From NCBI GenBank assembly GCA_030038755.1, contig JASHSK010000013.1, positions 1-42,196 on the forward strand: DNA of 42,196 nt, written 5' to 3'. Source of the DNA: Gammaproteobacteria bacterium. GTDB taxonomy: Bacteria > Pseudomonadota > Gammaproteobacteria > Steroidobacterales > Steroidobacteraceae. This document shows, one piece after another, positions 7,932 to 16,774 of the stretch. The notes beneath the pieces were generated by a model, which saw only the letters and a list, made by a program, of their open reading frames with translations, was not told where the DNA came from and ran no database searches. Each line of letters begins with the position of its first letter. Within the stretch, counting starts at the first letter, position 1. The position numbers were made by a program, and so were the translations under genes.

Positions 7932-8912
7932 ATGAAGCAGCCCCTGAATGTCGCCATCACCGGCGCGGCCGGCCAGATTGGTTATGCCCTGGCCTTCCGC
8001 GTTGCAGCAGGAGACATGCTCGGCGCCGACCAGCCGATCAACCTGCACCTGCTGGAAATCACCCCGGCGCTGCCGGCGCTGGGCGGGATGGTCATGGAGC
8101 TGGCCGACTGCGCCTTCCCGACGCTGCGCAGGACTGTCGCCACCGATGATGCCGCCGTCGCCTTTCGCGACTGCCACGTCGCGCTGCTGGTCGGGGCCCG
8201 GCCGCGCGGGCCGGGCATGGAACGCAAGGACCTGCTGCTCGCCAATGCGCAGATTTTCTCGGCACAGGGGCGCGCACTGAACGAGGTCGCGGACTCCGCG
8301 GTGCGCGTGCTCGTGGTGGGCAACCCCGCCAACACCAACGCATTGATCGCCAGCCGCAATGCGCCGCGCATCGACCCGCGACGCTTCACGGCCATGACAC
8401 GTCTGGATCACAACCGCGCGCTGTCGCAGCTCGCCGATAAGACCGGCACTCACGTGTCGGCGATCCGTCATCTGACCATCTGGGGCAACCACTCCTCCAC
8501 GCAGTACCCCGATATCTCGCACGCGCTGGTGGAGGGCCGGCCGGCGCGATCGCTGGTCGAGCAGGAATGGCTGGAGAAATCCTTCATCCCCACGGTGCAG
8601 CAACGCGGCGCCGCGGTCATCAAGGCGCGTGGCGCCTCCTCGGCCGCCTCGGCGGCCTCCGCCGCGATCGACCATGTGCGCATCTGGATGCTCGGCACCC
8701 CCGAGGGCGACTGGACCAGCATGGGCGTGCCCGCCGACGGCAGCTACGGCATCCGCGAGGGCGTGGTGTATTCCTATCCGGTGACCTGCCGGCAGGGTGA
8801 GTACCAGGTCGTCTCCGGCCTGTCGATCGACGAGTTCAGCCGCCGGCGCATGGACGCATCGGACGCGGAATTGCGCGAGGAGCGCGAGGGCGTCAAGACG
8901 CTGCTCGCCTGA
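7932..8912 (+). CDS. mdh: Malate dehydrogenase
   Basis: A 326-aa NAD-dependent malate dehydrogenase of the TCA cycle, of the cytosolic-like/LDH-superfamily branch also found in Xanthomonas, Pseudomonas-related and actinobacterial species. Visible: the NAD-binding motif [11 protein letters not shown] (residues 10-20), the substrate-binding arginine loop [34 protein letters not shown] and the catalytic His in [12 protein letters not shown]. The Ala/Ser-rich [21 protein letters not shown] is the normal helix of this branch. Length matches the family (about 328 aa). It stands alone behind its own promoter, divergent from the GntR/ABC operon, and is followed by fadE with a separate promoter. Confidence 0.96.
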   Translation: MKQPLNVAITGAAGQIGYALAFRVAAGDMLGADQPINLHLLEITPALPALGGMVMELADCAFPTLRRTVATDDAAVAFRDCHVALLVGARPRGPGMERKDLLLANAQIFSAQGRALNEVADSAVRVLVVGNPANTNALIASRNAPRIDPRRFTAMTRLDHNRALSQLADKTGTHVSAIRHLTIWGNHSSTQYPDISHALVEGRPARSLVEQEWLEKSFIPTVQQRGAAVIKARGASSAASAASAAIDHVRIWMLGTPEGDWTSMGVPADGSYGIREGVVYSYPVTCRQGEYQVVSGLSIDEFSRRRMDASDAELREEREGVKTLLA

Positions 8913-8918
8913 AACGCT

Positions 8919-8924
8919 TATAGT
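8919..8924 (+). promoter_or_regulatory. -10 element upstream of fadE
   Basis: TATAGT followed by C, 33 bp before the fadE ATG and directly after the mdh stop. It belongs to a set of TANART-C elements found before several genes in this window. No convincing -35 was found. Confidence 0.45.
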
Positions 8925-8957
8925 CCCGCACCGCCAGGCAGGCGCCGGGAGACACAC

Positions 8958-11396
8958 ATGATCGGTGGCGTCGTCACCGTGCTGTTCATCGCCGCGTTGC
9001 TGTACCTCGCGCACCGGCGCGCCTCGCTGTGGTCGTTCGCCGTCAGCTTCACGGTGCTGCTGCTGATCTACAGCGCCGCCGGCAGTCCGGCCCCCGTGTG
9101 GAAGACGATCCTGTGGTTGCTGCTGATCGGCTTCTGGGGGCTGGGGGTGCGGCCGCTGCGTATTGCGCTGATCAGCGGCCGCTTCATGCGCATCTATCGG
9201 CGGCTGCTGCCGGCGATGTCGGACACCGAGCGCGAGGCGCTGGAAGCCGGCACGGTGTGGTGGGATGGGGAGCTGTTCACCGGAAGACCCGACTGGCGCC
9301 GCCTCGCCGCGGCCGCCGCCCCGGCGCTGTCGGCCGAAGAGCAGGCGTTCCTCGATGGGCCGTGCGAGACGCTCTGTTCGATGCTCGACGACTTCGACAT
9401 CACGCACCGGCGCGGCGACCTGCCGCCCGAGGTCTGGGAGTACCTGAAGACGCAGCGCTTCTTCGCGATGATCATTCCCAAACAATACGGCGGCCTGCAG
9501 TTCTCGACCTTTGCGCACTCCTGCGTGCTCACCAAGATCGCCAGCCGCAGCATCACCTGCGCCTCCACCGTCGCCGTGCCCAACTCGCTCGGACCGGGCG
9601 AGCTGCTCGTGCATTACGGCACCGAGCAGCAGAAGGATCATTACCTGCCGCGTCTCGCGCGCGGTGAGGACATCCCGTGTTTTGCCCTGACCGGCCCGCG
9701 CGTGGGATCGGACGCCGCGGCCATTCCCGACACCGGCGTGGTGTGCCGTGGTCCGTGGCAGGGTCGCGAGATCGTGGGCCTGAAGCTCAATTTCTCCAAG
9801 CGCTACATCACCCTCGCGCCGCTGGCGACGGTCGTCGGGCTGGCGTTCCGCATGCTCGATCCGCAGCACCTGCTCGGTGAGCGCACCGACATCGGCATCA
9901 CCTGCGCGCTCATCCCCCGCAACACTCCCGGCATCGAGATCGGCCGCCGCCACTTTCCGATCAACATTCCCTTTCAGAACGGTCCGGTGCGCGGCCACGA
10001 CGTGTTCGTGCCGCTGGATGTCATCATCGGCGGTGTCGCCATGGCGGGGGCCGGCTGGCGCATGCTGGTCGAGCAGCTGTCGGTCGGCCGCTGCATCTCG
10101 CTGCCCGCCAATTCCACCGGCGGGGCGCTCGCGGGCGTGTTCGCCACCGGCGCCTACGCCCGCATCCGCCGCCAGTTCAACGCGGCGATCGGCCAGTTCG
10201 AGGGGGTGCAGCAGGCGATCGCGCGCATGGTGGGCTACGCCTACATCATGGAGGCGGCGCGCAGCGTCACCACCGCCGCCATCGATCAGGGCGAGAAGCC
10301 GGCGGTGCCGGCCGCGATCCTCAAGTACCACGTGACGGAGATGGGCCGGCGCGTCGCCAACGACGCGATGGACGTGCAGGGCGGCAAGGCGATCATGCTG
10401 GGACCGCGCAACTACCTGGCGCGCGGCTACCAGTCGATTCCGATCGCCATCACCGTCGAAGGCGCCAACATCCTCACGCGCAATCTCATCATCTTCGGCC
10501 AGGGTGCGATCCGCTGCCACCCGTACGTGCGCCGGGAAATGAACGCGGCGCGCGACGAGGACCACCGCCGCGGCCTGATCGAATTCGATCGTGCGCTGTT
10601 CGAGCACATGGGCTTCGCGTTCTCCAACGCGGTGCGCTCGCTGCTCATGGCCATCACGTTCGCGCGCTTCGAGGCAGTGCCGCAGATCGGTCCCACGCGT
10701 CGCTACTACCAGCACATCGTGCGTTTCAGCGCCTCCTTCGCGCTGGTGACCGATATCGCGATGCTGACGCTGGGCGGCTACCTGAAGAAGAAGGAGACCA
10801 TCTCCGCGCGTCTGGGAGATGTACTCTCCATGCTGTACCTCGCCTCCATGGTACTGAAGCATCACGGTAACCGCGGCCGGCCCGAGGAGGAGCTGCCGGT
10901 GGTGGAGTGGGCGTGCCGGGAGCTGCTCTACCAGGCGCAGGAGCAGCTGCACAGCGTGTTGCGCAATCTACCGAGCCGCCCGACGGCCGCGCTCGCGCGA
11001 CTGCTGGTGTTCCCGCGCGGGCTGACCTACTTTGCGCCGGCCGATCGACTCGGCCGCCGTCTCGCCGAGCTGGTCATGGGCCCCACGGCGACACGCGAGG
11101 CCCTGGGCCGCTTCATCTATCGCGGCGGGGCCGGCGGCAATCCGTTGCACGCATTGCAGCAGGCACTCGAGCTGACCGCGCGGGCCGAGCCCCTGGAGAA
11201 GAAGCTGCGCGTCGAGGGGGTGCGCACCGGCCGCGTGAGCGCCCTCGATCCGCGCGAGCAGATCGAGCAGGCGCGCACGCTGGGCATCCTGTCGGAGGCG
11301 GAGGCTGAATTTCTCGCCGATTACGACCAGCGGGTACAGGACATCATTGCTGTGGATGACTTCTCCGCGACGCAGCTGGGCTTTGCCGGCAGCTGA
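8958..11396 (+). CDS. fadE: Acyl-CoA dehydrogenase, FadE type
   Basis: An 812-aa membrane-associated acyl-CoA dehydrogenase for the first oxidation step of fatty-acid beta-oxidation; E. coli FadE is 814 aa. Two to three hydrophobic segments occupy residues 1-75 (GGVVTVLFIAALLYLA, SFAVSFTVLLLIY, TILWLLLIGFWGLGV). The dehydrogenase core follows (PKQYGGLQFS, ITCASTVAVPNSLGPGELLVHYGT, CFALTGPRVGSDAAA, GGKAIMLGPRNYLARGYQSIPIAITVEGANILTRNLIIFGQGAIRCHP). The C-terminal helical domain characteristic of FadE (DUF1974) runs to residue 812. A good GGGAGA ribosome site precedes the ATG. No other beta-oxidation gene is adjacent. Confidence 0.96.
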   Translation: MIGGVVTVLFIAALLYLAHRRASLWSFAVSFTVLLLIYSAAGSPAPVWKTILWLLLIGFWGLGVRPLRIALISGRFMRIYRRLLPAMSDTEREALEAGTVWWDGELFTGRPDWRRLAAAAAPALSAEEQAFLDGPCETLCSMLDDFDITHRRGDLPPEVWEYLKTQRFFAMIIPKQYGGLQFSTFAHSCVLTKIASRSITCASTVAVPNSLGPGELLVHYGTEQQKDHYLPRLARGEDIPCFALTGPRVGSDAAAIPDTGVVCRGPWQGREIVGLKLNFSKRYITLAPLATVVGLAFRMLDPQHLLGERTDIGITCALIPRNTPGIEIGRRHFPINIPFQNGPVRGHDVFVPLDVIIGGVAMAGAGWRMLVEQLSVGRCISLPANSTGGALAGVFATGAYARIRRQFNAAIGQFEGVQQAIARMVGYAYIMEAARSVTTAAIDQGEKPAVPAAILKYHVTEMGRRVANDAMDVQGGKAIMLGPRNYLARGYQSIPIAITVEGANILTRNLIIFGQGAIRCHPYVRREMNAARDEDHRRGLIEFDRALFEHMGFAFSNAVRSLLMAITFARFEAVPQIGPTRRYYQHIVRFSASFALVTDIAMLTLGGYLKKKETISARLGDVLSMLYLASMVLKHHGNRGRPEEELPVVEWACRELLYQAQEQLHSVLRNLPSRPTAALARLLVFPRGLTYFAPADRLGRRLAELVMGPTATREALGRFIYRGGAGGNPLHALQQALELTARAEPLEKKLRVEGVRTGRVSALDPREQIEQARTLGILSEAEAEFLADYDQRVQDIIAVDDFSATQLGFAGS

Positions 11397-11683
11397 ACGC
11401 CGCCGAACGATCCGGCGGCCAGCCCCTCCAAGGCCAAGGATATGCCCCACTCCACCGCGCCGCCGGCAGTCGCTTCGCCGGGAGCAGCCGCTCCAACAGC
11501 AGCCACCGCTCCTCCGGCAGCAGCCACCGCGCCGCCGGCAGTAGCCACCGCGCCGCCGGCAGTAGCCACCGCGCCGGACGCCACGGCTGCACCGCGACAG
11601 ATAGCCGCGCGGGCGCGAACGGGATTACGATCGCACCCGGGGCGGGGAGACGCCCCGCAGGCGCGCAGCCAGCCACGGCAGTC
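11397..11683. other. Intergenic region before gspA with low-complexity ORF
   Basis: A 287-bp gap. It holds the 21-bp tandem repeats and a possible 83-codon plus-strand ORF (11442-11693, Pro/Ala/Thr-rich) whose stop overlaps the gspA start. The ORF has no recognisable domain and may be noncoding repeat. No clear promoter was found; the segment from about 11600 is non-repetitive and presumably carries the gspA initiation region. Confidence 0.4.
11497..11580. repeat. Four 21-bp tandem repeats
   Basis: Four contiguous 21-bp units (11497-11517, 11518-11538, 11539-11559, 11560-11580), all containing AGCCACCGC; the third and fourth units agree over their first 18 bp. Because 21 is a multiple of 3, the plus-strand frame reads as a heptapeptide repeat, APPAVAT. 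Minisatellite-type array, likely to vary between strains. Confidence 0.85.
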
Positions 11684-13594
11684 ATGTACCTGACGTTCTT
11701 CGGTCTCGCGGAAAAGCCCTTCGCAATCACGCCCGATCCGCGCTACCTGTATCTGAGCGCGCGGCACGCGGATGCGCTCGCGCATCTGGTGTACGGCATC
11801 AACGAAGCCGGCGGATTCATCCAGCTCACCGGCGAAGTGGGCACCGGCAAAACCACCACGATCCGCTCGCTGCTGGCGCGCGCGCCGAAGAACGCCGAGA
11901 TCGCTCTGATCCTCAATCCGCGCCTCTCGCCGGCCGAATTTCTGCGCTCGCTGTGCGAGGAGCTCGGTCTGGGCATGAGCGACAGCGCCGAGAACAACCA
12001 CAAAGAGCTGGTCGACATGCTCAACCGTTACCTGCTGCGCATGCACGCGCAGGGGCGGCGCGTGGTGCTGATCGTCGATGAGGCGCAGAACCTGTCCCCC
12101 GAGGTGCTCGAGCAGATCCGGCTGCTGACCAACCTCGAGACCGAGACTCAGAAGCTGCTGCAGATCATCCTCATCGGTCAGCCCGAGCTGCGCGCGCTGC
12201 TGGAGCGCGAAGACCTGCGCCAGCTCGCCCAGCGCATCACCGGACGCTATCACCTCGACCCGCTGTCACGTGAGGAGAGCGTTGCCTACGTGCGCCACCG
12301 CCTGCGGGTCGCGGGGGCGACCGCGGAGATCTTCACGCGCGCGGCTCTGCGCGAGGTCTACCGCGTCAGCGCCGGCATCCCGCGAGTCATCAACATCGTC
12401 TGCGATCGCGCGCTGCTCGGCGCCTACACGCAGGATCTGCACTCCGTGCCGGCGCATCTCGTGCGCCGCGCCGGTGGAGAGGTCTTCGGCCATGAGCTCA
12501 CCCCCCGCTGGATTGCAGTGGCCGCCGGCGCCTTCGCCGCCGCGCTGCTGGCGGGTAGCGCGCTGGCGCTGTGGCATTACGCACCGCGCTGGCTGTCCAG
12601 GACCCCGCGCGTCGTGGAGACTCCCCGACGCCCGGCCGCGCTGCTCGACCCCGCCAGCCGGACCGACCTGGCCAGCCGGACCGACCTCGCCAGCAGCGCC
12701 GCGGCGGGCCAGCGTAGCGACGCCGGTGGCAGCAGCGCTGAGCTCGCGTACGGTGCCGCTGGCCGCCCCGCGTCCGCCACCGGGCCCGCACCTGTCACTG
12801 GGTCCGCACCCGCCGCCGGGTCCGCGCCCCCCGCCGGGTCCCCGCCGGCGCTGGCGGATGAATCGGACGGCGCAGGCGCCCCGGCAAAGCTCGCGCAGCT
12901 GCTGACCACCTATCGCGGCAGCACCGACACCGACAGCGCCTTCACCGCGCTGCTTGGGCTCTGGAAGGCGCACTACGACCGTGACAGTACCGACGGCTGC
13001 ACTCAGGCGATTGCACAGGGGCTGCAATGCCTCATGCAGCGCGGTTCGCTCGCGCAGCTGCGCTTGCTCAACCGCCCCGCCATCCTGATGCTCAATGACG
13101 ATGCCGGCACGCCTTATCAGGTGGTGCTCCGGGGCCTGGACGGAGACGACGTGCAGCTGCAGTTCGGCGCGCATACCGCGGATGTGAGCATCGCCGACCT
13201 GTCGCGCTATTGGTTCGGCGATTTCGTATTGCTGTGGCATCCCGCCGCCAGGGATCCGGCCGGACTTCACGAGGGCATGCGCGGTCCCCCGGTGCGCCGC
13301 CTGCGCTACCAGCTCGAGCGCTGGGGCGGGCTGCCGGACAGCGTGGCCAGCGCTGCGGGCGACACCGCGAGCGGCGGTGCCGGCGGCGCGCAGGATCACG
13401 GTGACGATTACGATGCCGGCCTCATGCATCTGGTCGAGCAGTTCCAGCGCGCCAATCGGCTGACGGTCGACGGCATCGCCGGCATCGAGACTCAGGTCGT
13501 GCTCGATGCGGTGCTGGCCGCTCCCGGCTCCCCACTGCTGCAGGCCCGGGTACAGTCGCGCCGCGGTACAGCGGCGTCCACTCGAGGCACGTAA
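11684..13594 (+). CDS. gspA: GspA/ExeA-type AAA ATPase of type II secretion
   Basis: A 636-aa inner-membrane protein that, with GspB, uses ATP and peptidoglycan binding to help the type II secretion secretin assemble through the cell wall. Domains in order: AAA ATPase (about 1-265) with Walker A GEVGTGKTTT (50-59) and Walker B VVLIVDEAQ (127-135); one TM segment (about 273-295); an Ala/Pro/Thr-rich periplasmic linker (about 310-390) with a duplicated 18-bp DNA unit at 12653-12688; a peptidase-C39-like domain (GTPYQVVLRGLDGDDVQLQF to YWFGDFVLLW); and a C-terminal peptidoglycan-binding domain (LVEQFQRANRLTVDGIAGIETQVVLDAVL). The start MYLTFFGLAEKPF is the family's conserved N-terminus. The stop overlaps the gspB ATG. 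No other T2SS genes lie in the window. Confidence 0.93.
   Translation: MYLTFFGLAEKPFAITPDPRYLYLSARHADALAHLVYGINEAGGFIQLTGEVGTGKTTTIRSLLARAPKNAEIALILNPRLSPAEFLRSLCEELGLGMSDSAENNHKELVDMLNRYLLRMHAQGRRVVLIVDEAQNLSPEVLEQIRLLTNLETETQKLLQIILIGQPELRALLEREDLRQLAQRITGRYHLDPLSREESVAYVRHRLRVAGATAEIFTRAALREVYRVSAGIPRVINIVCDRALLGAYTQDLHSVPAHLVRRAGGEVFGHELTPRWIAVAAGAFAAALLAGSALALWHYAPRWLSRTPRVVETPRRPAALLDPASRTDLASRTDLASSAAAGQRSDAGGSSAELAYGAAGRPASATGPAPVTGSAPAAGSAPPAGSPPALADESDGAGAPAKLAQLLTTYRGSTDTDSAFTALLGLWKAHYDRDSTDGCTQAIAQGLQCLMQRGSLAQLRLLNRPAILMLNDDAGTPYQVVLRGLDGDDVQLQFGAHTADVSIADLSRYWFGDFVLLWHPAARDPAGLHEGMRGPPVRRLRYQLERWGGLPDSVASAAGDTASGGAGGAQDHGDDYDAGLMHLVEQFQRANRLTVDGIAGIETQVVLDAVLAAPGSPLLQARVQSRRGTAASTRGT
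12653..12688. repeat. Duplicated 18-bp unit in the gspA linker
   Basis: GCCAGCCGGACCGACCTG at 12653-12670 and the same with a final C at 12671-12688. It encodes the repeated ASRTDL hexapeptide in the periplasmic linker of GspA. Confidence 0.8.
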
Positions 13595-14382
13595 TGTCCT
13601 TCATACTCGACGCTTTGAAGAAATCCGAGGCGGAGCGCCAGCGGCAGACGGGTCCAACGCTGCTCGAGCTGCGCATCACGCACCCGCGCCGCCGCTACCC
13701 GATCTGGGCGCTGGCTCTGGGCGGCCTGCTGGCGGTCAACGCGATCGTATTGCTGTTCGTGGTGCTGCACAGGCCCGCAGCCCCGGGCAGCGTCACCGGC
13801 GCGACGGCGGCCGCGACGGCGGGGGCGCCGACAGCCGCGTCCGGCGCGGCATCCGGTGTCGCTGCGCTTCCGGCCGTACCAGTGTCCGCGTCCGCAGGCC
13901 CCACTCCCGCAACTCCCTCCGCGAGGCTGGCTGCGACCGCGCAGGCAGCGACCGCGCAGGGTGCGACCGCGCAGGCGACGCCACCGCCGGACACCACGGA
14001 AAACGGGGCGGCAAGAACTTCGGTACCGCCGCTGGCCGGCAGCGGGGACAACCCGGCCGCAGCCAGCGCCACGCCACTGCAGAATCCCGCCGACGATGCG
14101 CCCGCAGTGATGCCCGCGAAGCCGGTCACGCCGGCGGATCTCGCCGCGCTGCCGACCCGCGCCTCATTGGGTGACCAGGTACCCGTGCTGCAGCTGAACA
14201 TGCTGGTGACCTCCAACCGTCCCGCGGACCGCTACGCGCTGATCAACATGCACCGCGTGCGCGAGGGGGACGTGTTGCCGGAAGGCGCACGGGTGCTGGC
14301 GATCACGCCGGACGGCGTGGCGATGGAGTACCACGGGCAGGACTTTCTGCTGCCTCGCGCCGATGCGCCGCCGTCACAGTAG
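13594..14382 (+). CDS. gspB: GspB-type general secretion pathway protein B
   Basis: A 262-aa partner of GspA. The N-terminus MSFILDALKKSEAERQR is the signature opening of GspB/ExeB proteins. One TM segment follows (about residues 33-57, YPIWALALGGLLAVNAIVLLFVVL), then a long Ala/Pro/Thr-rich periplasmic linker (about 60-185), and then the C-terminal T2SSB domain (VLQLNMLVTSNRPADRYALINMHRVREGDVLPEGARVLAITPDGVAMEYHGQDFLLPR). The ATG shares its A with the gspA TAA stop (TAATG), so translation is coupled. The linker includes three 15-bp DNA repeats at 13933-13977. Function by family: anchors the GspA complex to secretin assembly. Confidence 0.92.
   Translation: MSFILDALKKSEAERQRQTGPTLLELRITHPRRRYPIWALALGGLLAVNAIVLLFVVLHRPAAPGSVTGATAAATAGAPTAASGAASGVAALPAVPVSASAGPTPATPSARLAATAQAATAQGATAQATPPPDTTENGAARTSVPPLAGSGDNPAAASATPLQNPADDAPAVMPAKPVTPADLAALPTRASLGDQVPVLQLNMLVTSNRPADRYALINMHRVREGDVLPEGARVLAITPDGVAMEYHGQDFLLPRADAPPSQ
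13933..13977. repeat. Three 15-bp repeats in the gspB linker
   Basis: Units starting GCGACCGCGCAGG at 13933, 13948 and 13963, encoding repeated ATAQ-containing pentapeptides in the periplasmic linker. Confidence 0.8.
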
Positions 14383-14390
14383 CTTCGCAG

Positions 14391-14411
14391 CCGCGGCGTT
14401 GGACGCTGCGG
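14391..14411. terminator. Weak hairpin between convergent genes
   Basis: CCGCGGCGT, loop TGG, ACGCTGCGG: a 9-bp stem with one mismatch, lying between the gspB stop and the 3' end of the convergent reductase gene. There is no T-run, so a classical intrinsic terminator is doubtful; it could act as a bidirectional 3'-end hairpin. Confidence 0.25.
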
Positions 14412-14444
14412 CCGCGTGAGCCTGCGTAGGGGCGGCTGCCGCCG

Positions 14445-15692
14445 CTAGGCCGACTGCCTGACCAGGCTGTGCAGATCGAAACCCGCGTCGGCAATCTGCT
14501 CGGCCGTGGGCGACAGATCATTGTCGAGCAGGCGCTTGGCCAGCATGTGATCCGGGATGCGATTGAGAGAGTCCACCGCGATCAGCCGTCCGGCGCGCAG
14601 ATAAAAGGCTGAAAACGCCGGCTTCGCCACATCCCCGCGTACGATCACCTGATCGTACCCCTGGCTCAGTCCCGCCATCTGCAGCTTCACGTCGTATTGA
14701 TCGGACCAGAACCACGGAGTGGCATAGAACGGTCGCTCGCGTCCCATGAGCGCGGCGGCCGCCGACTTGCCCTGCTCGACGGCATTCTGCACCGACTCGA
14801 GCCGTAGCAGCCGCCCGTCCGCCAGCCTGCGCGCCGTGCAATCGCCCGCCGCGACGATCATCGGATCCGCGGTGCGCGAGCACTCATCGACGATGATGCC
14901 GCGCTCGCAGGGCAGGCCCGCCTCGGCTGCCAGGCGATCATCGGGCGTGACGCCGATGCCCACGACCACGCAACCGGCCGCGAATTCGCGTCCGTCGGCC
15001 GTGCGCACCATGGCCACGTGGCCCTCCCGGGTGCCCCGCAGCTCCGTGACCTGCGCATCGAACACGAACTGCACCCCGTGCGAGCGGTGCAGCTGCTCGA
15101 AGGCCTCGGAAACGATGGGAGCGGTCACGCGTGACATCAGGCGCGGCAGCCCTTCGAGCACGGTGACCGCGGCGCCGAGCTTGCGGGCGCCGGCAGCAAC
15201 CTCCAGGCCGATGAAACCGCCGCCGATTACCACCACCGGGCGCTGCTCGCTCGCGCAGCGACGGATGGCGGCGGCGATGGCCGCCGAATCGGCGATGCCG
15301 CGCAGGCACAGCACGCCCTGCAGCGTCGCGCCCGGCACCGGCAGCACGCGTGGCAATGAGCCCGTGGCCAGCGCTACCCGGCTGTAGCTCAGCCGCTCGC
15401 CGGAGGCCAGCTCCAGCGTGGTGCTGCCGCGATCCAGGCGCTCCACGCGCGCTTCGAGCTTCAACTCGATGCGGCGGCGCGCGAGCGCCTCGGCGCCGCG
15501 AATCGCCAGCGAGACGGGATTGCCGGCGTCGAACAGCCACTTCTTCGACAGCGGCGGACGCTGATAGGGCGGATGTGGCTCCTCGCCGATCAGCAGCAGC
15601 TCCCCGCCATAGCCCTCCTGGCGCAGCGATTCGGCGATCTGCACGCCGGCCTGTCCGGCGCCCACGATGATGATTGGTGCGTGCGAACTCAT
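14445..15692 (-). CDS. FAD-dependent ferredoxin reductase (putidaredoxin/rubredoxin reductase family)
   Basis: A 415-aa flavoprotein that passes electrons from NAD(P)H to a [2Fe-2S] ferredoxin. Visible: FAD motif VGAGQAGVQIAESL near the N-terminus, the family motif PYQRPPLSKKWL, the NAD(P)H motif VVIGGGFIGLEVAAGARKLG, VVGIGVTPDDRLA, the second FAD contact VAAGDCTARRL, and a C-terminal reductase domain (YDVKLQMAGLSQGYDQVIVRG). The ATG at 15692 is chosen because it opens the conserved first beta strand; a longer in-frame ORF to 15992 runs antisense through the ferredoxin gene region and is not conserved. The ferredoxin lies 92 bp upstream on the same strand, so the two make a natural pair. The electron acceptor oxygenase is not in the window. 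Confidence 0.93.
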   Translation of the reverse strand: MSSHAPIIIVGAGQAGVQIAESLRQEGYGGELLLIGEEPHPPYQRPPLSKKWLFDAGNPVSLAIRGAEALARRRIELKLEARVERLDRGSTTLELASGERLSYSRVALATGSLPRVLPVPGATLQGVLCLRGIADSAAIAAAIRRCASEQRPVVVIGGGFIGLEVAAGARKLGAAVTVLEGLPRLMSRVTAPIVSEAFEQLHRSHGVQFVFDAQVTELRGTREGHVAMVRTADGREFAAGCVVVGIGVTPDDRLAAEAGLPCERGIIVDECSRTADPMIVAAGDCTARRLADGRLLRLESVQNAVEQGKSAAAALMGRERPFYATPWFWSDQYDVKLQMAGLSQGYDQVIVRGDVAKPAFSAFYLRAGRLIAVDSLNRIPDHMLAKRLLDNDLSPTAEQIADAGFDLHSLVRQSA

Positions 15693-15784
15693 GTCACCTG
15701 TTCGACCTGTCGGATGGACTGTCTGTCGGATGGACTGCCGTACCGGCGCAGCGGGCTCTATCGGCGCGAGCTCCCGTGCGGCTC

Positions 15785-16108
15785 CTAGCTCTGCCGCTCC
15801 GGAAACTCTACCGTGAGTCCCTCGAGCTCCGGCCGCACGATCAGCTGGCAGGACAGCCGGCTGTTGTCGCGCCGCTCCGCCGCCACGTTCTGCAGCATCA
15901 GCCGCTCGTCCTCGCCCGGTGGCGGCAGCCGCTCGAGCCACGGGTCCTGCACGTAGCAGTGGCATGTGGCGCAGGCCATATTCCCGCCGCACTGCGCCTC
16001 GATGCCCTCGAGCCCGGCTTCCATGGCCGCGCTCATGACGCTGTGGCCCGTGGCCACCTCCAGGGTCACGGCGCGGCCGTCGGGCTCAATATACGTGACT
16101 CTTGCCAT
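15785..16108 (-). CDS. [2Fe-2S] ferredoxin (adrenodoxin/putidaredoxin type)
   Basis: A 107-aa electron carrier. The cluster ligands are seen as C-x5-C-x2-C in AQCGGNMACATCHCY plus the distal Cys in RLSCQLIV, the arrangement of adrenodoxin-type ferredoxins that serve cytochrome P450s and some dioxygenases. The start MARVTYIEPDGRAVTLEVATGHSVM is typical. It is upstream of the matching reductase on the same strand; transcription is probably joint although a 92-bp gap with a duplicated TGTCGGATGGACTG motif separates them. The Isc-type Fdx role is less likely because no isc genes are nearby. Confidence 0.93.
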   Translation of the reverse strand: MARVTYIEPDGRAVTLEVATGHSVMSAAMEAGLEGIEAQCGGNMACATCHCYVQDPWLERLPPPGEDERLMLQNVAAERRDNSRLSCQLIVRPELEGLTVEFPERQS

Positions 16109-16159
16109 GGCTGTCCCGCCTGACGAGGGGCAACGACCGCGGTGGCGGGCCGGCCCGCT

Positions 16160-16615
16160 TCAGGAGGTCAATTCCTTGCGAAACAGCGTCCAGCCCTCGT
16201 TGGGGTGGGCGCCGAAGCGGCGATAGAAGTCGATGGCGCTGCGGTTCCAGTCGAGCACAGCCCACTCGAGCCGACCGCAGCCGCGCTCCCGGGCCTGCCG
16301 CTCGAGCGACTGCAGCAGTGCGTTGCCGATGCCACGCCCGCGATACGCTGGCCGCACGTACAGATCCTCCACATACAGGCTCGGGCGACAAAGGAAAGTC
16401 GAGTAATTGTAAAAGTAGAGCGCATATCCGGCGACCGCATCTTCCCACAGCGCCAGCAGCGCCGCTGCGAAGCGCGGCTCGCCGAACAGGTGACGCTGCA
16501 AATCGTCTGCCTTACCCACCATTCGGTCGCGTAACCGCTCATAGTCCGCCAGCTCACCGATCATCTGGTAAATCACCGGCACGTCGGCCGCTTCCGCGGC
16601 CCGCAAGCGCAACAT
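16160..16615 (-). CDS. GNAT-family N-acetyltransferase (diamine acetyltransferase-like)
   Basis: A 151-aa acetyltransferase of the GNAT fold. The acetyl-CoA loop is clear in LYVRPAYRGRGIGNALL, preceded by YVEDLYV on strand beta 4, and followed by LEWAVLDWNRSAIDFYRRFGA. The combination GYALYFYNYSTFLCRPSLYVEDLYVRP is the pattern of spermidine/spermine or thialysine acetyltransferases, so a polyamine-like amine is the probable substrate; that level of specificity is inference. The gene reads in the same direction as the ferredoxin, 51 bp away, but no functional link is evident. Confidence 0.88.
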   Translation of the reverse strand: MLRLRAAEAADVPVIYQMIGELADYERLRDRMVGKADDLQRHLFGEPRFAAALLALWEDAVAGYALYFYNYSTFLCRPSLYVEDLYVRPAYRGRGIGNALLQSLERQARERGCGRLEWAVLDWNRSAIDFYRRFGAHPNEGWTLFRKELTS

Positions 16616-16774
16616 CGTCTGGCTCCCGTAGGACAGGCACCCGCAAGTGCCGCCGCCCGCACGCGGCGCACGTGGTGGGTGAGATACGTCACATTATCAG
16701 CCCCACGCACCGATCAGCGTCACAGTTCCTCGGCCACCGATGACGCACGCCATTGTGCCGCCGGGCAGAGGGCT

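Noticed and set aside
7863-10952. A 1029-codon minus-strand ORF opposite mdh and fadE
   Set aside because: High-GC antisense shadow. Composition is His/Arg/Gln-rich and no domain is visible, while the plus strand holds two clear enzymes.
11497-11580. CRISPR-like array
   Set aside because: The 21-bp units are directly adjacent with no unique spacers, and no cas genes are present; it is a plain tandem repeat.
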